NCBI GenBank assembly: GCA_020350845.1
Contig: CP070725.1
Span: forward strand, 824,408-830,993
From: Candidatus Bipolaricaulota bacterium
Lineage (GTDB): Bacteria > Bipolaricaulota > Bipolaricaulia > UBA7950 > UBA9294
Direction: 5' to 3'
DNA: 6,586 nucleotides
The first letter of the stretch is position 1; each line of letters starts with the position of its first letter. Positions 1 through 5,291 of the stretch are shown here, one piece after another. Below the pieces are notes generated by a model. The model had not been told where the DNA came from and made no database searches. It saw nothing but the letters and a program-made list of their open reading frames with translations. A program made the position numbers and the translations under genes.

Positions 1-871
1 CCCGCGCGTGATACGAGCTACGGACGAGCGGCCCGGCGACGACCGCGTGGAAGCCGATCCGGTAAGCGGTCCCCTCGAGCGCGCGGAACGTTTCCGGCAG
101 GACGTACCGCGCCACGGGGAGCGCGCGCTCCGTCGGGCGCAGGTACTGGCCGAGGGTCACGACCTGCACGCCGACGTCGTACAGGTCGCGCAGTGCGTCT
201 TCGATCTCGTCCTCACACTCGCCGAGGCCGAGCATGAGCGAGCTCTTGAGCAACACCCGCGTGGGCGCCGAGCTGCGCAGCGCGGCCAGTACCCGCAACG
301 ATCGATCGTAGCCCGCGCGTCGATCGCGCACGGCAGGCGACAGGCGGCGTACCGTCTCCAGGTTGTGACCGAGGACGTCGAGCGGAGCCGTGGACAGTCG
401 TCGAAGCGCCTCGCGATCCTCGGAGAGGTCGGGGACGAGGGCTTCGATCGTCGCCTCGGGAAGGGTCCGATGGACCGCCTCGACGGCCGAGCGAAAGGCC
501 GCCGCCCCGCCGTCGGGAAGGTCGTCGCGATCGACCGAGGTGAGCACGACGTGTGCGAGGCCGAGGTCGCGCGCCGCAGAGGCGATGCGCTCCGGCTCCT
601 CGCGGTCGATCCTGCCCCCGGGATCGCCGCTCGCCACGCCGCAGAAGCGGCAGCTTCGCGTGCAGCGGTCGCCGAGAAGCATGAACGTCGCGGTCCGCGC
701 CGCCCAGCACTCCCCGAGGTTGGGGCAACGCGCCTCCTCGCACACCGTGTGCAGTCCGTGCCTCGTCAGGGCGGCGCGCACCTCGCGGCGAGCACGCTGC
801 GCTCCTCCCCCGGAGAGGCGGACACGCAGCCAGGAAGGACGCTCGTTCAGTGCGACGTCGCGGCCAGCCAT
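1..871 (-). CDS. lipA: Lipoyl synthase LipA (radical SAM), C-terminal end cut by the window edge
   Basis: LipA inserts two sulfur atoms at C6 and C8 of protein-bound octanoyl groups, using S-adenosylmethionine and two [4Fe-4S] clusters, to make lipoyl cofactor in the cytoplasm. From the ATG at 871, 290 codons are visible. Cys44, Cys49 and Cys55 form the CX4CX5C motif that binds the auxiliary cluster. Cys70, Cys74 and Cys77 form the radical SAM CX3CX2C motif. The RSSYHA motif, whose serine ligates the auxiliary cluster in characterised LipA proteins, lies at about 5-22. Only a short C-terminal tail should be missing, since the family usually has 280-330 residues. The start is supported by a purine-rich GGAGGGAGAGG stretch just upstream, inside the end of lipB. 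The gene overlaps lipB by 25 bases, so translational coupling is likely. No key residue is missing in the visible part. Confidence 0.96.
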   Translation of the reverse strand, partial: MAGRDVALNERPSWLRVRLSGGGAQRARREVRAALTRHGLHTVCEEARCPNLGECWAARTATFMLLGDRCTRSCRFCGVASGDPGGRIDREEPERIASAARDLGLAHVVLTSVDRDDLPDGGAAAFRSAVEAVHRTLPEATIEALVPDLSEDREALRRLSTAPLDVLGHNLETVRRLSPAVRDRRAGYDRSLRVLAALRSSAPTRVLLKSSLMLGLGECEDEIEDALRDLYDVGVQVVTLGQYLRPTERALPVARYVLPETFRALEGTAYRIGFHAVVAGPLVRSSYHAR

Positions 872-1527
872 GAGGCCTCTCCCTCCTCTATCGGGTCCCC
901 GAGGGCGGCGGAGAGCGCGTCGAGGGCGGCACGCTCCGCCTCGAGCATCGACGGGGTCCGCACCGTGAGATCGGACAGCGAGACGATCTCGATCGCCTCT
1001 CCGCACGGCCTGATCATCGCGAAGTGATCGCGGCGCGCGTCGACGTTCAGCGCGAACCCGTGGAGTGTCACCCAGCGCCGCACGTGGATGCCGACAGAAG
1101 CGAGCTTGCGCGAGCCGACCCACGCGCCGGGACGGCGCTCGTCGCGCCGTGCGCGGACGCCGAACGCCCTCGCCGTCGCGAGCATCGCATCCTCCAGCAG
1201 GCGAACGTAGCGACGAAGGTCGAGCCCGCGCTCCTTGAGGTCGAGGATCGGGTAGACCACGAGCTGACCGGGGCCGTGGTAGGTGATCCCCCCGCCACGT
1301 TCCACGCGATGCACAGGAATCCCCTCCTCGCGAAGCTGCTCCGGAGAGACGAGCAAGTCGTCGAGGGAGCCGCTTCGTCCGACGGTGAGTACCGGGTCGT
1401 GTTCCGCGGTCAGCACGAGGTCCCGGATCTCTCCGCGACTCCTGCACGCGTGCGCGCAACGCTGCGCCGCGAGCGCCGCAACGTAGTCGATCCGCCCCAG
1501 GGGGACGTGCTCGATCCTATCCTTCAT
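847..1527 (-). CDS. lipB: Octanoyltransferase LipB
   Basis: LipB moves the octanoyl group from octanoyl-acyl carrier protein to a specific lysine of lipoyl domains, the first step of de novo lipoate assembly. The 226-residue length is typical. The family signature RGGGITYHGPGQLV spans residues 77-90 and is followed by VYPILDL. The catalytic lysine is Lys141 in SRKLASVGIHVRRWV and the catalytic cysteine is Cys175 in the PCG motif (known catalytic dyad of the family). HGFALNV at 156-162 is also conserved. The ATG at 1527 lies inside the last codons of the upstream lipoyl domain gene (11-base overlap) with a GAGG only three bases away, so translation probably depends on coupling. The 3' end overlaps the lipA start. 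The enzyme looks intact. Confidence 0.97.
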   Translation of the reverse strand: MKDRIEHVPLGRIDYVAALAAQRCAHACRSRGEIRDLVLTAEHDPVLTVGRSGSLDDLLVSPEQLREEGIPVHRVERGGGITYHGPGQLVVYPILDLKERGLDLRRYVRLLEDAMLATARAFGVRARRDERRPGAWVGSRKLASVGIHVRRWVTLHGFALNVDARRDHFAMIRPCGEAIEIVSLSDLTVRTPSMLEAERAALDALSAALGDPIEEGEASWLAATSH

Positions 1528-1756
1528 GGACCTCGATCCGACCGAGGACGGCGTCGGCGGGCACGGGCTCCCCGGCGGCGAAGCATGCCTCGACCAGGCG
1601 TCCGGCGATCTCCGCCTCGACGACGAACGTCGCCTTCTCCGTCTCCACCTCGACCAGCTCGGCGCCTGCCTCCACCGTCTCGCCGACGGCGACGCACCAC
1701 GCCACGAGCCGGACCTCGTCGACCTCTCCGAGGTCCGGAAGCCGCACGTCCACCAT
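1517..1756 (-). CDS. Stand-alone lipoyl domain protein (E2-type), probable lipoyl acceptor
   Basis: This 79-residue protein is essentially one lipoyl domain. It opens MVDVRLPDLGEVDE, like the lipoyl domains of 2-oxoacid dehydrogenase E2 subunits. It carries the lipoylation turn VETEKA at residues 37-42, with Lys41 the predicted modified residue, followed by the second half-motif AGRLVEACFAAGEPVPADAVLGRIE. There is no linker, peripheral subunit-binding domain or acyltransferase domain: the frame stops at TAG straight after the fold. A biotin carrier would normally show an MKM turn, so lipoate fits better. The ATG at 1756 is chosen because GGAGGG lies six bases upstream; an in-frame start at 1834 would add 26 residues with no lipoyl homology. 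It is first in the operon with lipB and lipA, so it is probably their substrate. The partner enzyme that uses the lipoyl arm is not in the window and I cannot name it. Confidence 0.88.
   Translation of the reverse strand: MVDVRLPDLGEVDEVRLVAWCVAVGETVEAGAELVEVETEKATFVVEAEIAGRLVEACFAAGEPVPADAVLGRIEVHEG
1709..1738 (-). repeat. Perfect 9-base inverted repeat with 12-base loop near the lipoyl gene start
   Basis: CCGGACCTC and GAGGTCCGG are exact complements separated by 12 bases. They cover nucleotides 19-48 of the lipoyl-domain coding sequence (codons 7-16). In the mRNA this could fold into a stable GC-rich hairpin about 18 bases after the start codon. It may be a chance result of the repeated GAG GTC codons. 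It is not followed by a U-run, so it is not an intrinsic terminator. Confidence 0.55.
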
Positions 1757-1762
1757 GTCGAT

Positions 1763-1768
1763 CCCTCC
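1763..1768 (-). promoter_or_regulatory. Shine-Dalgarno site fixing the lipoyl-domain gene start
   Basis: GGAGGG on the minus strand lies six bases upstream of the ATG at 1756. It favours that start over the longer in-frame alternative at 1834, whose extra residues do not resemble a lipoyl domain. Confidence 0.8.
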
Positions 1769-1775
1769 GAGCGAG

Positions 1776-1804
1776 AGTCTAGCCCCGGGGACTCGCCCCG
1801 TCAT
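1776..1804 (-). promoter_or_regulatory. Candidate promoter for the lipoyl domain-lipB-lipA operon
   Basis: Read on the minus strand, ATGACG (1804-1799) and TAGACT (1781-1776) are separated by 17 bases. Each matches four of six sigma70 consensus positions. The predicted transcript would begin near 1769, about a dozen bases before the ATG at 1756 and right at the GGAGGG ribosome site. This is plausible but not strong, and the two boxes could be chance matches. Confidence 0.4.
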
Positions 1805-1819
1805 CCGCGACCGGGTCGC

Positions 1820-1848
1820 TTGTGACCCCCTCACCCGCCCTCTATAGT
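1820..1848 (+). promoter_or_regulatory. Sigma70-type promoter for the ychF operon
   Basis: TTGTGA (1820-1825) and TATAGT (1843-1848) are separated by the optimal 17 bases. The -10 box differs from TATAAT at one position and stands out as an AT-rich patch in GC-rich DNA. The predicted start of transcription is near 1855, giving a leader of only about 13 bases that is mostly the ribosome site. This makes the upstream in-frame GTG at 1847 an unlikely start because it would lie inside the -10 box. Confidence 0.65.
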
Positions 1849-1854
1849 GCCCGA

Positions 1855-1862
1855 GGAAGGAG
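1855..1862 (+). promoter_or_regulatory. Shine-Dalgarno site fixing the ychF start
   Basis: GGAAGGAG lies five bases upstream of the ATG at 1868 and supports that start over the GTG at 1847. Protein homology agrees, because YchF proteins begin immediately before the GLVGLPNAGKST P-loop. Confidence 0.8.
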
Positions 1863-1867
1863 ACGCC

Positions 1868-2956
1868 ATGGGGTTCTCATGCGGGCTGGTCGGTCTCCCC
1901 AACGCAGGGAAGTCGACGATCTTCAACGCCCTGTCCGGTGCCGGAGCGCGAGTCGAGAGCTACCCGTTCTGCACGATCGAGGCGAACCGGGCCGCCGTCG
2001 AGGTCCCCGACGACCGGTTGACGTCGCTGGCAGCGTTCTTCCCTGACAAGGAGCGCGTTCCGACCGTCCTCGAGATCGTGGATGTCGCCGGCCTCGTCCA
2101 CGGCGCGAGCGAGGGTGAAGGGATGGGGAACCGCTTCCTCTCCGAGATCCGCGCGGTCGACGCCGTGCTCCACGTGGTGCGCTGCTTCGAAGACGACAAT
2201 GTCGCCCACGTGACAGGGAGCATCGATCCCCGACGTGACATCGAGACGGTGTCCACCGAGCTCCTCCTCAAGGATCTGGAGACGATCGGGCGGATCGTGG
2301 AGAGCGCCCGTCGCCAGGCGAAGGGGAGCGATCGCACCGCGGCGGCACGGCGTGCCGCGTGGGAGCAACTGCACGACGGGATCGCGAGGGGCATCCCTCT
2401 ACGCAAGCAAGAACTCCCGCACGAGATCCACGACGGACTGCGCGACGCCGCGCCGTTGACGGCGAAGCCCGTCCTCTTCGTCGCAAACCTCGGAGACGAC
2501 GACGGCGAGTCCCATCGGAAGGCCGTCGAGTCGGTCGCCGCCGAGGAAGGCACGCCGTTCGTCGCGATCCGCGGCCGCGTGGAAGCGGAGATCGTCGACG
2601 CCGCCGACGACCCGGAAGAGCGGCTCGCGTTCCTCTCTCAGTGGGGCCTCGAGCGGACCGGCCTCGATCGCCTGGTCCGTGCGGGATACGACCTGCTGCG
2701 CCTCGTCACCTTCTACACCTTCGAGGGGCCCGAGGTTCGCGCCTGGACGGTCCCCGAGGGGACGCTCGCGCCACAGGCAGGAGGCCGGGTGCACTCCGAC
2801 TTCGAGCAGCGGTTCGTCATCGCAGACGTCATGAGGATCGAGGAGCTGCTCGAAGCAGGATCGGAGAAGGCGCTGCGCGAGGCAGGGGCGGTCCACCGCG
2901 CGGGTCACGACTATGAAGTGCGGGACGGCGACGTCATCCGCTTCGTGAGCGCGTGA
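1868..2956 (+). CDS. ychF: Redox-responsive ATPase YchF (OLA1 family, Obg-related)
   Basis: YchF is a cytosolic P-loop nucleotidase of the TRAFAC class that binds ribosomes and has been linked to oxidative stress control and translation start in E. coli. The 362-residue length is typical. Residues 9-17 hold the P-loop GLPNAGKST. The Walker B region DVAGLVHGASEGEG starts at Asp72, with a hydrophobic residue in place of the usual catalytic glutamine. A helical insert covers roughly 125-200. The nucleobase motif reads NLGD at 207-210, where family members usually have NxxE. A C-terminal TGS domain runs from about 278 to 361 (YTFEGPEVRAWTVPEGTLAP to DGDVIRF). A -10/-35 promoter and a strong ribosome site precede it. 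Its TGA overlaps the GTG of the next gene by four bases. Confidence 0.95.
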   Translation: MGFSCGLVGLPNAGKSTIFNALSGAGARVESYPFCTIEANRAAVEVPDDRLTSLAAFFPDKERVPTVLEIVDVAGLVHGASEGEGMGNRFLSEIRAVDAVLHVVRCFEDDNVAHVTGSIDPRRDIETVSTELLLKDLETIGRIVESARRQAKGSDRTAAARRAAWEQLHDGIARGIPLRKQELPHEIHDGLRDAAPLTAKPVLFVANLGDDDGESHRKAVESVAAEEGTPFVAIRGRVEAEIVDAADDPEERLAFLSQWGLERTGLDRLVRAGYDLLRLVTFYTFEGPEVRAWTVPEGTLAPQAGGRVHSDFEQRFVIADVMRIEELLEAGSEKALREAGAVHRAGHDYEVRDGDVIRFVSA

Positions 2957-3543
2957 CCGTGATCCGCATCCCGTTCGACGACCCGCGTCTTCCCGGGCTG
3001 ATCGACGCGAGCCTCGATCGAGGCGACATGGTCGCCTTTCCCACAGACACGATCTACGGGCTCGGCGGCGATCCGTGGACGGAGGCGGTATCCCGCGTGC
3101 GCGCGCTCAAGGAGCGTCCCCAGGAGCAGCCGTTCTCACTCCATCTTCCGTCCACGGGCTTCATCGAACGATTCGCGCAGGTGAGCGCGATCGCCGGTCG
3201 ATGGATCGAGCGCTGGCTCCCCGGGCCGTACACCGTCCTCCTCCCGGCGACGGCGGAGGCTCCGTCCTGTTCCGTCGCCCGAGGCGTCGTCGGGCTTCGC
3301 GTCCCGGACCATCCGTTCTTCCGCGAGATCCTAGCCGCCGTCGGCCGACCGCTCTTCGGAACGAGCGCCAATCGCCGCGGAGAGGATCCGCTACTCACCG
3401 CGGACGCGATCGCCTCCGCGTTTCCCGAGGTCGCCGTGTTGATCGATGACGGCGGTACGCGCGGAAGCGCGTCTGCGGTGGTCGATCTCACCGGTCCCGC
3501 TCCGATCGCCGTCCGCGGGAGGCTGCCGAAGGGCTCGCAGTGA
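2953..3543 (+). CDS. tsaC: L-threonylcarbamoyladenylate synthase, short TsaC/YrdC type
   Basis: Enzymes of this family make threonylcarbamoyl-AMP from L-threonine, bicarbonate and ATP, the first step of the N6-threonylcarbamoyladenosine modification at position 37 of tRNAs reading ANN codons. The 196 residues are one YrdC domain without the extra C-terminal Sua5 domain. Visible signatures are FPTDTIYGLG (29-38), KERPQEQPFSLH (53-64), the LPGPYTVLLP stretch (89-98), GLRVPDHPF (114-122) and GTSANRRGEDP (136-146). SASAVVDLTG (172-181) ends the fold. GTG at 2953 is used, overlapping the ychF stop as GTGA. A second GTG two codons later is an alternative. Its own stop overlaps the next start in the same way. 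Both ychF and this gene serve translation, which fits a shared operon. Family assignment is secure; exact activity is inferred. Confidence 0.92.
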   Translation: MTVIRIPFDDPRLPGLIDASLDRGDMVAFPTDTIYGLGGDPWTEAVSRVRALKERPQEQPFSLHLPSTGFIERFAQVSAIAGRWIERWLPGPYTVLLPATAEAPSCSVARGVVGLRVPDHPFFREILAAVGRPLFGTSANRRGEDPLLTADAIASAFPEVAVLIDDGGTRGSASAVVDLTGPAPIAVRGRLPKGSQ

Positions 3544-4550
3544 GAGGAGTCGCGGCGGTCGCACTCGTCGCGATGGCGGCGCTGTGGGGATGGACTTTCG
3601 TCATCGTCAAGGAGATCGTAGCGGGAACGCCGCCGTTGACGTTCCTCGCCGTTCGGTTCGCGCTCGCGACGGTCCTCCTCGCGGTGCTTCTTCTGCGGCG
3701 CCTTCGCGATATCGGCCGCCGGGAGCTCCTCGCCGGTACGTGGATCGGGGTCGCGCTCTTCCTCGGCTACGCCGTGCAGACATGGGGGTTGCAGTTCACC
3801 GGGGCGGCGAAGAGCGGGCTCATCACCGGGCTGTATGTCGTCCTCGTCCCGGTGCTCGGCGGGCTGCTGTTGCGCCGTCGAGAGGCGAGGCGCGTGTGGA
3901 TCGGCGTTGCGCTCGCCACCGCCGGGCTCGTTCTCCTCGCCGCGGGAGGAGACGGGCTCGGTGGAACGATCAACCTGGGCGATGTGCTCACGCTCGGCTG
4001 CGCCGTCAGCTTCGCGGCACACATCCTCCTCGTCGACCACTACGTGCGCCGCATGGACTACCTCCACCTGCTGTTCGTGCAAATCGCGGTGGTCGCCGTG
4101 CTCAGCGTCATCGGCGCCGTCACGCTGGAGCGGGCACCGATCGCCTTCAGCGCGGAGTTCGCCCGCGGTGTTGCGATCACCGGGGTCGCGGCGACGGCGA
4201 TTGCGCTCTATGTGATGAACCGCTTCCAGGCGCTGTCGACCGCGAGCTACACCGCCATCGTGCTCACGACGGAGCCGGTCTTCGCCGCGCTCTTCGGGGT
4301 CCTTCTCCTCGGGGAGCGTCTCGCGGCACTCCAGTGGGCGGGGGGCGTACTCATCGTGCTCGGGATCCTCGTCCCCGCGCTCGGCGGACTACAACATGAA
4401 GAGCATCGCCACGCCGCCGACGGCGATCGCCGTCCCGATGAGCGCCTGGGGACGGATCGGGACGCGGAAGAGGACCCGCTCCAGGAAGAGCAACAGCACC
4501 GGGGGGAGGGCGAGGAGCGTCGACGCGATCCCGACGGGCGCCGCGCGTAA
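3540..4550 (+). CDS. EamA/DMT-superfamily transporter with an unusual hydrophilic C-terminal tail
   Basis: This is a membrane protein of the drug/metabolite transporter superfamily, with two EamA repeats of about five helices each (roughly residues 5-137 and 147-282). The first repeat begins VALVAMAALWGWTFVIVKE. The second ends with the typical TTEPVFAALFGVLLLGERL (243-261) followed by a last helix to about 280. Most relatives stop here. In this frame the protein continues for 53 codons, from 284 to 336. The added tail is charged and low in hydrophobic residues (HEEHRHAADGDRRPDE onward), and it is read antisense to the last 53 codons of the converging gene. It may be a real cytosolic tail or the result of a lost stop codon. 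GTG at 3540 overlaps the upstream stop by four bases. The substrate cannot be told from sequence; family members often export amino acids or other small metabolites. Confidence 0.9.
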   Translation: MRGVAAVALVAMAALWGWTFVIVKEIVAGTPPLTFLAVRFALATVLLAVLLLRRLRDIGRRELLAGTWIGVALFLGYAVQTWGLQFTGAAKSGLITGLYVVLVPVLGGLLLRRREARRVWIGVALATAGLVLLAAGGDGLGGTINLGDVLTLGCAVSFAAHILLVDHYVRRMDYLHLLFVQIAVVAVLSVIGAVTLERAPIAFSAEFARGVAITGVAATAIALYVMNRFQALSTASYTAIVLTTEPVFAALFGVLLLGERLAALQWAGGVLIVLGILVPALGGLQHEEHRHAADGDRRPDERLGTDRDAEEDPLQEEQQHRGEGEERRRDPDGRRA

Positions 4551-5285
4551 CGCGACCAGCGACAGCGTCACGCCGAGGAACGGTCCGAGTGTCGCGCCGG
4601 CGAGCATCGGGAGCATCGCCCCCGGCGTCCGCAGCGCGTCGCGCGTCGCGCGCAGCCTCCCGCGCACGGCCGTCCACAGCCAGATGGTGACCGTCGCACA
4701 CAGGATCTGGAGGACGTTCGTCGACAGCACCGGGAAGCCGCCGTCCATCCCCCGCTTGGAGAGGATGTAGCGCGTCGCCTGCGCGGCCGCCGCGCCGACG
4801 GCGAAGAGAATCCCGAGCCACCATGCCGCCCCACGTCCGTCGTCGCCGTTCCCCCGCCTCCAGAGCACGACCACGATCCCGAGAAGCGTCACCGCGACGG
4901 CGGCGATCTGCCCCGGGGAGAGCCGCTCGCCGAGGACGCCCCAGGCGAGCAGCGCGCTGAACACGGGGGCGGAGGTCATCAGGAGCGAGGTGCGGTGCGC
5001 GCCAAGGTGGTACAGGCTTCGGAAGAGGAGCGCCTCGGCGACGGCGAAGCCGATCACGCCCGAGAGGCCCAGCCACAGCCAGCGACTCGCCTCCGCGCCG
5101 AACGGTACGGGCGTCCCGAAGACGACGAGATGGGCGAGCAGCAGCAGCCCGAGCGCGGCGGCGAGCCGCAGCCGGTTGAGCGCGGATGCCCCGATCCGGC
5201 GCACCGCGATGGTGAAGAAGACGTAGGTGAACGACCACAGAACCGTCGTCAGAAGGGCGGCCGCTTGGCCCATCGTGGCGGACAT
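4389..5285 (-). CDS. EamA/DMT-superfamily transporter, downstream of tryptophanase
   Basis: The protein has 298 residues, the usual size for a ten-helix DMT transporter. The first EamA repeat covers about 5-142, starting LLTTVLWSFTYVFFTIAVRR and ending with the APVFSALLAWGVLGERL block (106-122). The second covers about 153-298, with LPPVLLLFLERVLFR (260-274) and a final helix ALIGTAIAVGGVAMLFML at the very C-terminus. It begins six bases after the tryptophanase stop, so the two are almost certainly co-transcribed. This suggests a role with tryptophan, indole or another product, which is inference only. No strong ribosome site precedes the ATG at 5285, so coupling to tryptophanase translation is likely. 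An ATG at 5273 is an alternative start. Its last 162 bases overlap the opposing EamA frame. Confidence 0.9.
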   Translation of the reverse strand: MSATMGQAAALLTTVLWSFTYVFFTIAVRRIGASALNRLRLAAALGLLLLAHLVVFGTPVPFGAEASRWLWLGLSGVIGFAVAEALLFRSLYHLGAHRTSLLMTSAPVFSALLAWGVLGERLSPGQIAAVAVTLLGIVVVLWRRGNGDDGRGAAWWLGILFAVGAAAAQATRYILSKRGMDGGFPVLSTNVLQILCATVTIWLWTAVRGRLRATRDALRTPGAMLPMLAGATLGPFLGVTLSLVALRAAPVGIASTLLALPPVLLLFLERVLFRVPIRPQALIGTAIAVGGVAMLFML

Positions 5286-5291
5286 CGGCGC

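Noticed and set aside
213..743. Minus-strand open frame of 176 codons
   Set aside because: It is an off-frame reading of lipA. The true lipA frame runs from 871 through the left edge and carries both cysteine motifs.
8..1027. Plus-strand open frame of 339 codons
   Set aside because: It is antisense to lipA and the end of lipB, whose cysteine motifs and catalytic residues are clear. The composition is rich in Arg and Ala, with no recognisable domain, as usual for shadows in high-GC DNA.
1517..1756. Small protein as a biotin carrier or a broken E2 fragment
   Set aside because: The turn is ETEKA rather than the MKM of biotin carriers. The stop follows a complete fold and overlaps lipB directly, leaving no remnant of further E2 domains.
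1024..1782. Plus-strand open frame of 252 codons
   Set aside because: It is antisense to lipB and the lipoyl-domain gene and ends in Arg/Pro-rich low-complexity sequence with no family match.
1847..1867. Upstream GTG start for ychF
   Set aside because: It lies in the predicted -10 box, adds seven residues not seen in the family, and lacks a ribosome site, while the ATG at 1868 has a strong one.
3054..4082. Minus-strand open frame of 342 codons
   Set aside because: It lies opposite tsaC and the EamA transporter, is highly charged without domains, and is explained as the complement of real genes.
4380..4400. Bidirectional intrinsic terminator between the convergent transporters
   Set aside because: No GC hairpin followed by a T-run is present on either strand, and both reading frames continue through this point.
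4351..5238. Minus-strand open frame of 295 codons
   Set aside because: It is an alternate frame of the EamA gene at 4389-5285. It is Arg/Ala/Pro-rich, whereas the other frame gives ten clear membrane helices.
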